Positions 17,397 to 24,093 of a stretch of DNA of 64,000 bases are shown piece after piece. Numbering within the stretch: position 1 is the first letter of the stretch; every line of letters begins with the position of its first letter. Source of the stretch: Flavobacterium sp. Root901 (GTDB taxonomy: Bacteria > Bacteroidota > Bacteroidia > Flavobacteriales > Flavobacteriaceae). The notes beneath the pieces are model-generated. The model worked only from the letters and a program-made list of their open reading frames with translations. It ran no database searches and was not told where the DNA came from. The stretch covers positions 1,019,071-1,083,070 of the forward strand of contig NZ_LMJB01000005.1 in NCBI RefSeq assembly GCF_001429765.1, given 5' to 3'. The position numbers were made by a program, and so were the translations under genes.

Positions 17397-18089
17397 ATGG
17401 AAAACCTACAAAATATCAGAGTTGCAGTTGATGCCATTGTATTTGGATATCAAAATAGTCAATTATATGTGCTTTTGATTCAGCAGAAATTTGGATCTGC
17501 AAATTCCTATTGGGCTTTGCCGGGGGGATTAGTAAAGAATGATGAATCTTTAAAAGAGGCTGTAAAAAGAGAATTAAAAGAAGAAACCAACGTAGATGTG
17601 GATTATTTTGAGCAACTATTTACGTTTGGAGATGATGTTGCAAGAGATCCAAGAAACCGGGTAGTTTCTGTGGCTTATTTTGCTTTGGTCGATCCTTCAA
17701 AACTGGAAATTAAAGCCGATTCTGATGCTGATAAAGTACAGTGGTTTAAAATTGAAGAAGTACCTGAATTAGCATTTGACCATAATCTTATTTTGCAAAA
17801 AGCAATCGAACGACTTAAAGCAAAACTGACTTATGAACCAATTGGTTTTGATTTGCTTCCAAAAGAATTCCTTTTTTCTGAACTCGAAAATTTATACTGC
17901 ACCATTTTAGAGAAAGAAATTGAGCGTCGAAACTTTCGAAAAAAAATACTCAGTTTCGGAATTGTCGAAGAAACAGAAAATTATTCACCAATAAAAACGG
18001 GACGTCCGGCAAAATTATTTCGCTTTAATAAATTGAAATACAAAGAGTTAATTGAAAAAGGCTTCCACTTCGAAATAAAGTTTGCGTAA
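17397..18089 (+). CDS. nrtR: NrtR-type Nudix-domain transcriptional regulator of NAD metabolism
   Basis: 230 residues: an N-terminal Nudix domain (1-150) and a C-terminal winged helix (about 155-230) with the GRPAKLFRF signature of NrtR regulators. NrtR proteins characterised elsewhere repress NAD synthesis or salvage genes and leave DNA when bound to ADP-ribose or related ligands. The Nudix box runs from Gly44 to Val66; the catalytic RELKEE (58-63) is intact, but the last Gly of the consensus is Asn65, so hydrolase activity is uncertain. Two 21-bp palindromes flank the promoter just downstream; the first covers the stop codon of this gene. The neighbours include prs-like and NAMPT genes, which supports the assignment strongly. 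Confidence 0.9.
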   Translation: MENLQNIRVAVDAIVFGYQNSQLYVLLIQQKFGSANSYWALPGGLVKNDESLKEAVKRELKEETNVDVDYFEQLFTFGDDVARDPRNRVVSVAYFALVDPSKLEIKADSDADKVQWFKIEEVPELAFDHNLILQKAIERLKAKLTYEPIGFDLLPKEFLFSELENLYCTILEKEIERRNFRKKILSFGIVEETENYSPIKTGRPAKLFRFNKLKYKELIEKGFHFEIKFA

Positions 18090-18101
18090 TTTTTACACAA
18101 A
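18081..18101. promoter_or_regulatory. Candidate NrtR operator 1
   Basis: 21-bp imperfect palindrome with arms TTTGCGTAA and TTACACAAA (8 of 9 positions symmetrical). It begins inside the final codons of nrtR and includes its stop codon, and ends 5 bases before the -33 TTG of the promoter for the prs-like gene. Its centre is 52 bases, about five helical turns, from operator 2. Confidence 0.65.
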
Positions 18102-18106
18102 ATAAA

Positions 18107-18136
18107 TTGTTTATTAAAAATTTAATTCTACATTTG
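18107..18136 (+). promoter_or_regulatory. Promoter of the NAD/ADP-ribose operon
   Basis: TTG at 18107-18109 and TACATTTG at 18129-18136 are separated by 19 bases, an excellent match to the Bacteroidota -33/-7 promoter. The last four bases of the -7 element are also the first four of operator 2. The start codon of the prs-like gene lies 27 bases downstream. Confidence 0.75.
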
Positions 18137-18153
18137 CGTATAATTAACGCAAA
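18133..18153. promoter_or_regulatory. Candidate NrtR operator 2
   Basis: 21-bp palindrome with perfect 7-bp arms, TTTGCGT and ACGCAAA, around a 7-base AT centre. It overlaps the -7 box and the expected transcription start, the classic location for a repressor. Same length and arm sequence as operator 1. Confidence 0.75.
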
Positions 18154-18163
18154 CTAAAAAGCT

Positions 18164-19000
18164 ATGATACTAAATCTCGACCCAAAATTTGCTCCTTTTC
18201 AAAATCAGGAAGAAATAAAATTTCAAAGTTTCACTTTCTCTGGAGGAGAACCTCATATTAAAATCGTTCAGGATTTTGACGTTAATCGAAAAGTAACAAT
18301 CACACATAGATTAAACTCTTTCAACGATTTAGGATTATTGTGTGTTACTGTTGATGCGTTACGAAGAATGGATGTCAAAATTATCGAATTGTTCATTCCG
18401 TATTTCCCGGCGGCAAGACAGGATCGTGTTATGATTCCGGGCGAACCTTTGTCTGTAAAAGTATTTGCTGATATTATCAACGCCATGCAATTGAATAAAG
18501 TTTTTGTTTTTGATGCACATTCAGAAGTTACTCCGGCTCTTTTAAATCATAGTACCGTAATTCCAAACTATACTTTTATAAAAGAAGTTTTAAACAGAAT
18601 TGGCCAAAATGTAAAACTAATTTCTCCTGACGGAGGAGCTTTAAAGAAAATCTACAAAGTATCTGAGTTTTTGGGCGGTGTTGAAGTAGTAGAATGCAGT
18701 AAAAGCCGTGATGTAAAAACCGGAAAATTGTCTGGATTTAAAGTTTACAATGACGATTTAGAAGGAATGGATTGTTTAATTGTCGATGATATTTGCGATG
18801 GAGGAGGAACTTTTGTTGGACTGGCAGAAGAATTAAAAAAGAAAAACGCCGGAAAATTATACTTAGCTGTAAGTCACGGTATTTTTAATAAAGGTTTTGA
18901 GGTTTTAAATTGCTTCGACGGCATTTTTACAACAAATTCTTTTAAAGATTTTGAAGGTGAAAGTGTTGTTCAGGTGATTGGATTAGACAAATTAGTTTAA
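18164..19000 (+). CDS. Divergent PRPP-synthetase homologue (Prs-like) of the NAD salvage operon
   Basis: 278 residues, about 30 shorter than a housekeeping ribose-phosphate pyrophosphokinase. Signatures kept: ARQDR (84-88, ATP site), GEPLSVKVFADII (93-105), DAHSE (117-121, replacing the usual DLHA) and the PRPP-binding loop VDDICDGGGT (207-216). The changed loops and short length mark it as a specialised paralogue. Such genes next to nadV occur in phages and NrtR regulons and are thought to supply PRPP for nicotinamide phosphoribosyltransferase. In the phage NARP1 pathway a Prs homologue instead pyrophosphorylates ADP-ribose; which reaction applies here cannot be decided by eye. It directly follows the two palindromes. 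Confidence 0.85.
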   Translation: MILNLDPKFAPFQNQEEIKFQSFTFSGGEPHIKIVQDFDVNRKVTITHRLNSFNDLGLLCVTVDALRRMDVKIIELFIPYFPAARQDRVMIPGEPLSVKVFADIINAMQLNKVFVFDAHSEVTPALLNHSTVIPNYTFIKEVLNRIGQNVKLISPDGGALKKIYKVSEFLGGVEVVECSKSRDVKTGKLSGFKVYNDDLEGMDCLIVDDICDGGGTFVGLAEELKKKNAGKLYLAVSHGIFNKGFEVLNCFDGIFTTNSFKDFEGESVVQVIGLDKLV

Positions 19001-19109
19001 AGTTTCAGGTTTCAAGTTACTGTTGGAATCTAAAAAAATAAAAATCTATTAATTGTTTCAAGTTTAAAACCAATTTTCAAGTCAAGTACACAACTTGAAA
19101 CCTGAAACT
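19001..19109. repeat. Perfect 18-bp inverted repeat with long loop
   Basis: AGTTTCAGGTTTCAAGTT at 19001-19018 is exactly complementary to 19092-19109; the loop is 73 bases. Related words (TTTCAAGTT/AACTTGAAA, CCTGAAAC) recur in the gap at 57853-57900. It immediately follows the prs-like stop codon and may partly terminate or stabilise the operon transcript. Confidence 0.8.
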
Positions 19110-19134
19110 TGAAACCAAAAACAACCAAAAAATT

Positions 19135-19470
19135 ATGAGCGACGATTTAAAACCAAGATTTATTGAGTCTTTAAAAAGAAACAATGATCAGATTAGAGAA
19201 GACAGAGCCAAAACAATTGGTGAAGATTCTGAATTAATTTACAGAAGAAGAGTCGAAGACATCGAATTAAAAATCAAAAGACTTGAAAGAGAACAGGAAG
19301 GACTGATCGATATCAGTCCGCTGGATAAAAACAGTTTGACATTTGCGGATTTTCAGCCGGAAGCTTTTGTTCAGAAAGACATGGAACTTTCGCTGACGAT
19401 TAGAAATTTAAACATCCAGTTTGAAGTTACAAAAAAGAGATTTGAATATTTATTTGGTAAAAAATATTAA
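19135..19470 (+). CDS. Small coiled-coil protein of unknown function in NAD island
   Basis: 111 residues, highly charged. Residues 10-60 are a predicted helix with coiled-coil character (RRRVEDIELKIKRLEREQEG), then a Pro/Asp-rich link and a second helix (about 80-108). No signal peptide or membrane segment. It is two bases before the vWA-like gene, so the two probably work together, perhaps as adaptor and ligand-binding partner; this is inference. I do not recognise a named family. Confidence 0.8.
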   Translation: MSDDLKPRFIESLKRNNDQIREDRAKTIGEDSELIYRRRVEDIELKIKRLEREQEGLIDISPLDKNSLTFADFQPEAFVQKDMELSLTIRNLNIQFEVTKKRFEYLFGKKY

Positions 19471-19472
19471 TC

Positions 19473-20333
19473 ATGGGAGGTACAAGATACGATATAAGCG
19501 CTCGTTTGAGCAGAGCAGAAGCGGCAGGTTATGGAAAAAAATCTGCCAGTGAGATATTTACACAGAATGCATTACACAGAGCTCATGAATCTATGAATCC
19601 GAATGGCGTGATTTTTAGAGAAGCGAGAGATTCTGAAGTGCATCCAAATACAGTTCCGATTATTTTAGGACTGGATGTAACGGGAAGTATGGGGCATATT
19701 CCGCACGAATTGATTAAAGACGGACTTCCAAAATTAATGGGCGGTATTATTCAGGGCGGTGTTCCGGATCCGGCACTTTTGTTCTTAGGAATCGGAGATC
19801 ACGAATGCGACAGCTATCCGCTTCAGGTGGGACAGTTTGAGTCTGGTGACGAAGAATTGGATATGTGGTTAACCAGAACATACATAGAAGGCGGAGGCGG
19901 AGGAAATGCTGGAGAAAGTTATCTTTTAGCGTGGTATTTTGCAGCTTTTCATACCAAAACCGATGCTTTCGAAAAAAGAGGGCAAAAAGGATTGTTATTT
20001 ACCGTTGGTGATGAACCAGGTTTAAAAAAACTTCCGGCTTCTGCCATTAAAGAAATTATGGGTCAGGGACAGCAAACCTACACGCATTTAGAATTATTAG
20101 CAGAAGCACAAAAACGTTACGATGTCTATCACATTAGTGTCTTGCACTCTGGACAAGCGATCAACGCGGATGTAGAATGGAAAGAATTATTAGGTCAGAA
20201 TTGTTTATCGATTGAAGATCACAGAGAAATTCCAAACGTAATTAAAAAGATTATCTGCGATAAACATAAAAGTTCTGGTTTAGGAAGACCAGTTGCAGGA
20301 ACAGATAGTTTAGATAATATAGAAATGCTTTAA
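19473..20333 (+). CDS. vWA-like domain protein in NAD island
   Basis: 286-residue cytosolic protein with a von Willebrand A-type fold. A MIDAS-like metal site is seen in LGLDVTGSMGHIP (about residues 66-78), followed by a Gly-rich segment (YIEGGGGGNAGES) and LLFTVGDEPG at the second acidic loop. The N-terminal GGTRYDISARLSRAEAAGYGKKSA is unusual and basic. The vWA fold normally mediates metal-dependent protein contacts; no partner is known here. It is tightly linked to the preceding coiled-coil gene. Unrelated in sequence to the BatA/BatB vWA proteins at 53-55 kb. Confidence 0.82.
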   Translation: MGGTRYDISARLSRAEAAGYGKKSASEIFTQNALHRAHESMNPNGVIFREARDSEVHPNTVPIILGLDVTGSMGHIPHELIKDGLPKLMGGIIQGGVPDPALLFLGIGDHECDSYPLQVGQFESGDEELDMWLTRTYIEGGGGGNAGESYLLAWYFAAFHTKTDAFEKRGQKGLLFTVGDEPGLKKLPASAIKEIMGQGQQTYTHLELLAEAQKRYDVYHISVLHSGQAINADVEWKELLGQNCLSIEDHREIPNVIKKIICDKHKSSGLGRPVAGTDSLDNIEML

Positions 20334-20340
20334 ATTTTTT

Positions 20341-20474
20341 AACACATAGAAACATAGGTTTTTCTGTCTCTGAGAAAAGAAAGTAGAAAGAAACTAGTTT
20401 CTAACACATAGCTATGTTTGTTCAAATGAGTAAAACGCCTTTTACTCGTTCCTAAAAGCTATGATTCTATGTGT
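20341..20474. repeat. Imperfect inverted repeat of AACACATAGAA-type words
   Basis: AACACATAGAAACATAG (20341-20357) faces CTATGATTCTATGTGTT (20459-20475) around a loop of about 100 bases, with a third related word (CACATAGCTATG) inside, and a smaller GAGTAAAACG/CTTTTACTC hairpin at about 20429-20448. It splits the NAD island between the vWA and PurA-like genes; no promoter is evident in it. Confidence 0.65.
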
Positions 20475-20493
20475 TTAAATAAAAGACAACAAA

Positions 20494-21576
20494 ATGAAAA
20501 CAGCGCAAATAGTTATAGGTTTAGGATTTGGTGATGAAGGAAAAGGCATAACAACAGATTTTCTGGCAAAACAAAACCCTGAATCTATAGTTATTCGCTT
20601 TTCCGGAGGACAACAGGCCGCGCATACCGTTATGATTGGCGATCGAAAACACGTTCATTCGAGTTTTGCGAGCGGTGCACTTCGTGGTCTTCCGTCCTAT
20701 TACAGCGAGCATTGTACGATTCATCCGCTTTTTCTGTATAACGAAAGAGAAGAATTAAAAGAGAAAAACGCTAATCTGGATTTGTACATTCATCCCTTAG
20801 CAAAAGTTACAACGCCCTTTGATGTCTGGCACAACAGAGGAAATGTACGAAACATCGAAAACGGAACCTGTGGAAAAGGTATCGGTTCTACCATGAAAAG
20901 AAATGAAGGTCCGTATAAATTGTTTGCCATTGATTTGATCGCGCCACGCGAAATGCTTTTAGAAAAACTAAATCAAATCGCGTATTACTATGGTTTTTCA
21001 AACGAAGATGACATTGATGAAGAAGTAAAACAATATTTGGAAGCGATTGATAAACTCAAATGGAATATCGTCGATTATAGTTTTCTTTCCAAATACGAAA
21101 ATCTAATTTTTGAAGGAAGTCAAGGCATTTTATTAGATATGGATCACGGTGTTTTTCCCAATGTGACGTATGCCAATACGACTTCAAAAAATGCCATTGA
21201 AATTTGTAATAAACTAAAGATTGAAGACGTAGAGATTTATTACGCAACCAGAAGCTATACGACCCGACACGGACACGGCTGGATGCCAAATGAAGGAGAA
21301 ATTAAATTAAAAAACAACGAAGAAGAAACCTGTGTTTTCAACGAATATCAAAAACACTTACGTTTTGGAGCTCTCGATTATAATCTATTAAATTATGCTT
21401 TACAACTCGATGCTGCTTACAGCCCAATGGCAAAACGAAATTTGGTGGTAACCTGTATGGATCAGCTGGAGCAGGATTATGAGTTTGAAAGTCTCACAAC
21501 GGAATTCAATTCAATCTACGGATCATTTTCACCCGATTCAAAAGATTTTAAAAACATCACTTCTTTGTATCAATAA
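20494..21576 (+). CDS. Adenylosuccinate synthetase paralogue (PurA-like)
   Basis: 360 residues, some 60-70 shorter than housekeeping PurA (about 425-430). It keeps the GTP/IMP site GDEGKG (13-18), the catalytic Asp14-type residue and His45 (AAHTV), and FEGSQGILLDMDHGVFPNVTYANTT. Departures include FSGGQQAAHTV where PurA has GGNNAGHT, HVHSSFASGAL in place of HLIPSGIL, and a short C-terminal part. PurA joins IMP and aspartate; PurZ-type phage relatives use dGMP instead. The substrate of this paralogue is unknown. Placement among ADP-ribose and NAD enzymes suggests a purine nucleotide acceptor linked to NAD turnover. Confidence 0.83.
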   Translation: MKTAQIVIGLGFGDEGKGITTDFLAKQNPESIVIRFSGGQQAAHTVMIGDRKHVHSSFASGALRGLPSYYSEHCTIHPLFLYNEREELKEKNANLDLYIHPLAKVTTPFDVWHNRGNVRNIENGTCGKGIGSTMKRNEGPYKLFAIDLIAPREMLLEKLNQIAYYYGFSNEDDIDEEVKQYLEAIDKLKWNIVDYSFLSKYENLIFEGSQGILLDMDHGVFPNVTYANTTSKNAIEICNKLKIEDVEIYYATRSYTTRHGHGWMPNEGEIKLKNNEEETCVFNEYQKHLRFGALDYNLLNYALQLDAAYSPMAKRNLVVTCMDQLEQDYEFESLTTEFNSIYGSFSPDSKDFKNITSLYQ

Positions 21577-21587
21577 AATAGAAAACA

Positions 21588-22058
21588 ATGAAAGACATTC
21601 AATATACAAAAGGCGATGCAACGTCGCCTCAAGCATCAGGAAACAAAATAATTGTTCACGTTTGCAATGACATTGGCGGATGGGGAAAAGGATTTGTAAT
21701 GGCGATTTCAAAAAGATGGAAAGAACCGGAAAAACAATATCGTGAATGGTTCAAATCAAAAGAAGATTTCGAATTAGGAAAAGTGCAGTTTGTTCAGGTT
21801 GAAGAAGATTTATGGGTGGCGAATCTAATTGGTCAGCACAAAATTAATAAAGATGAAAACGGAAGCGCTCCAATTCGATATAATGCTTTTGAAGAAGGAT
21901 TAAAGGCAGTTTCTGATTTTGCAAAAAAGAATAATGCATCAGTTCATATGCCCAGAATCGGCTGTGGATTAGCAGGTGGAAAATGGGAAATGATCGAACC
22001 GATTATTATTCAAAAATTGTCAGACAATGATGTAGAAGTTGTTGTTTATGACTTTTAA
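21588..22058 (+). CDS. Macrodomain protein (ADP-ribose binding/hydrolase, TARG1/Poa1-like)
   Basis: 156 residues, a single macrodomain. ADP-ribose-binding motifs: HVCNDIGGWGKGF (24-36), and MPRIGCGLAGGKWE (121-134), which is the form seen in the ALC1-like branch that includes human TARG1 and yeast Poa1. These remove ADP-ribose from Glu residues or dephosphorylate ADP-ribose 1''-phosphate. The latter is relevant because KptA, encoded two genes on, produces an ADP-ribose cyclic phosphate. Begins 11 bases after the PurA-like gene. Confidence 0.92.
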   Translation: MKDIQYTKGDATSPQASGNKIIVHVCNDIGGWGKGFVMAISKRWKEPEKQYREWFKSKEDFELGKVQFVQVEEDLWVANLIGQHKINKDENGSAPIRYNAFEEGLKAVSDFAKKNNASVHMPRIGCGLAGGKWEMIEPIIIQKLSDNDVEVVVYDF

Positions 22059-22086
22059 ATAATAAAAAAACTATACCGCATTAGAC

Positions 22087-22111
22087 CTAACAGATTTTTA
22101 AAACCTGTTAG
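22087..22111. repeat. Small hairpin in operon gap
   Basis: CTAACAG (22087-22093) with CTGTTAG (22105-22111), extended weakly outward by GAC/GATC bases. It lies between the macrodomain and DUF4291 genes. No T-run follows. Confidence 0.5.
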
Positions 22112-22167
22112 ATCTCAGGTAAACTTAAAAACAAACAAACACAATCAACGGATTGTGTATTTATAAA

Positions 22168-22803
22168 ATGAAAATAGAATTAAAAAAATATAACGAGCAA
22201 TTACAAGAATGGCCTCAAACAGGTTATCACATAATGGCTCAGTATGATGATGAAAAAATAATAGTTTATCAGTCATACCGAAAAGAAATAGGCGATTTTG
22301 CTGTAAAAAATCAGTTTTTTGGGGGCGCTTTCAGTCTCGACAGAATGACCTGGATCAAACCCAATTTTCTCTGGATGATGTATCGAAACGGCTGGGGAAC
22401 TAAAGAAGGTCAGGAAGTGGTTTTGGCAATTCATCTGAAAAGAGAGGTTTTTGAAAAATATCTTCAAAACGCGGTTTATTCTACTTATAGTTCCGATTTA
22501 GGAATAAGTAATGAAGAATGGCAGGCACAGGTTAAATCCTCTTCGGTAAGATTACAGTGGGATCCCGATCATGATCCGTACGGAGGAAAATTAGAAAGAC
22601 GCGCCATTCAGATTGGTTTGCGAAATGAATTTACGAGATCTTTTGCCACAGAAGATATTCTGTTGATCGAAGATATTTCGGGTTTTGTATCTGAACAATA
22701 TGAGTTTGTTCAAAGGAGAGAATTAGAAAATCTAAATATTCCGGCAGAAAAACCATTTCTTTTTAAGAATGAAGAATTGAATAAAAAATTAAAAATAACA
22801 TAG
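22168..22803 (+). CDS. DUF4291 family protein
   Basis: 211 residues from the ATG at 22168. The central part, with RKEIGDFAV, GAFSLDRMTWIKPNFLWMMYR and GWGTKEGQE, is the signature of DUF4291, a family of unknown biochemical activity; the C-terminal half has WDPDHDPYGG and RRAIQIGLR. It is cytosolic with no membrane segment. The frame is open five codons further to a TTG, but the ATG is preferred. Four bases separate it from kptA. Being embedded in a row of NAD/ADP-ribose enzymes, it is a good candidate for an enzyme using NAD or an ADP-ribose derivative, but nothing in the sequence proves that. Confidence 0.88.
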   Translation: MKIELKKYNEQLQEWPQTGYHIMAQYDDEKIIVYQSYRKEIGDFAVKNQFFGGAFSLDRMTWIKPNFLWMMYRNGWGTKEGQEVVLAIHLKREVFEKYLQNAVYSTYSSDLGISNEEWQAQVKSSSVRLQWDPDHDPYGGKLERRAIQIGLRNEFTRSFATEDILLIEDISGFVSEQYEFVQRRELENLNIPAEKPFLFKNEELNKKLKIT

Positions 22804-22807
22804 AAAG

Positions 22808-23356
22808 ATGAATGAAAAAACAGCAAAAAGCGTCAGCAAATTTTTGAGCCTGGTGCTGCGACATTCGCCTGAAACTATCGGATTAAAATTAGACGAAAAT
22901 GGATGGGCAGATGTAGATGAATTAATAGAAAAATGTAATAAAAAAGGAAGTCAAAATCAGATGACGGCTGAACTTCTCGATTATGTTGTAGAAAATAACG
23001 ATAAAAAGCGTTTTGCTTTTAACGAAGATAAAACCAAGATCCGTGCAAGCCAAGGACATTCTATTTCTGTAGAATTAAATTTGGCAGAAACTGAACCTTC
23101 AGAATATTTATACCACGGAACGGTTGGTAAGTTTATGGAAAGTATTCGTAAAGAAGGCTTGAAAAAAATGAGTCGTCAGCATGTGCATTTGAGTAAAGAC
23201 AAGGAAACGGCAACAAAAGTAGGAAGCAGAAGAGGAATCGCTCAGATATTAACCGTTAGAAGCGGTGCTATGCACAGAGAAGGATATACATTTTATTTAT
23301 CTGAAAATAATGTCTGGCTGACGGATGAGGTTCCGGCGAAATACATTGAATTTTAA
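22808..23356 (+). CDS. kptA: RNA 2'-phosphotransferase (KptA/Tpt1)
   Basis: 182 residues, full length. It transfers an internal RNA 2'-phosphate to NAD+, releasing nicotinamide and ADP-ribose 1'',2''-cyclic phosphate. An N-terminal winged-helix-like domain carries VLRHSPETIGL (Arg18-His19) and NGWADVDEL; the C-terminal ADP-ribosyltransferase-like domain has RASQGHS (79-85), YHGT (102-105) and SRQHVHLS (122-129), the known substrate- and NAD-binding blocks. In eukaryotes it finishes tRNA splicing; bacterial roles are unclear, possibly repair of ligated RNA or capping of nucleic acid ends. Both of its products can be handled by other genes here. Confidence 0.95.
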   Translation: MNEKTAKSVSKFLSLVLRHSPETIGLKLDENGWADVDELIEKCNKKGSQNQMTAELLDYVVENNDKKRFAFNEDKTKIRASQGHSISVELNLAETEPSEYLYHGTVGKFMESIRKEGLKKMSRQHVHLSKDKETATKVGSRRGIAQILTVRSGAMHREGYTFYLSENNVWLTDEVPAKYIEF

Positions 23357-23358
23357 AA

Positions 23359-24093
23359 ATGAAAAGAACATTAGTTTTTGGCGATATTCACGGTGGATTA
23401 AAAGCCTTGATTCAATTAGTAGAAAGAATTGATTTGTCTGAAAATGACCGACTAATTTTCTTAGGCGATTATGTTGACGGCTGGAGCGAATCGGCTCAGG
23501 TTATAGATTTCCTTTTTGATTTAGCTCAAAAACAGGAATGTATTTTTATAAGAGGCAATCATGATGTTTGGTGTCACGAATGGCTTCAGAATGATGTTGT
23601 AAACGAAATTTGGTTTATGCACGGCGGAAAATCAACTATAGAAAGTTATCAAAATATCGATTTTCTGCGAAAGCAGAAACATCTTGATTTCTTTAAAAAC
23701 ATGAAAGATTATTTTGTAGACGAAAATAACAATTTATTTATCCATGCTGGTTTTTCATCCATGCACGGACCAGAAAAAGAACATTATCAAAGCAATTTTT
23801 CCTGGGACAGAACGTTGTGGGAAATGGCCTTGACGATGGATAAAAGAATCCAAAAAGATTCCAATTTGTATCCGAAAAGATTATTGCTTTTTAATGAAAT
23901 TTACATTGGGCATACTCCAACACTTCATTATGATGTCGAAATTCCGATGCAGGGCTGCAATGTCTGGAATGTTGATACAGGAGCAGGTTTTTACGGAAAA
24001 CTTTCGTGTATTGCTGTAGAGTCAAAAAAGTTTTGGCAGAGTGATGTGGTGCAAACCTTGTATCCTGATGAAAAAGGAAGAAATAAAAGATGA
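23359..24093 (+). CDS. PPP-type metallophosphoesterase
   Basis: 244 residues of the calcineurin-like phosphoesterase superfamily with two-metal motifs GDIHG (8-12), GDYVDG (36-41), GNHD (66-69), and later His residues in FIHAGF and YIGHTPT. This pattern resembles phage lambda-type Ser/Thr phosphatases and the diadenosine tetraphosphatase (ApaH) group. In this operon a plausible substrate is a nucleotide such as an ADP-ribose (cyclic) phosphate; protein phosphatase activity is the alternative. It overlaps the next gene by four bases (ATGA), implying translational coupling. Confidence 0.9.
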   Translation: MKRTLVFGDIHGGLKALIQLVERIDLSENDRLIFLGDYVDGWSESAQVIDFLFDLAQKQECIFIRGNHDVWCHEWLQNDVVNEIWFMHGGKSTIESYQNIDFLRKQKHLDFFKNMKDYFVDENNNLFIHAGFSSMHGPEKEHYQSNFSWDRTLWEMALTMDKRIQKDSNLYPKRLLLFNEIYIGHTPTLHYDVEIPMQGCNVWNVDTGAGFYGKLSCIAVESKKFWQSDVVQTLYPDEKGRNKR

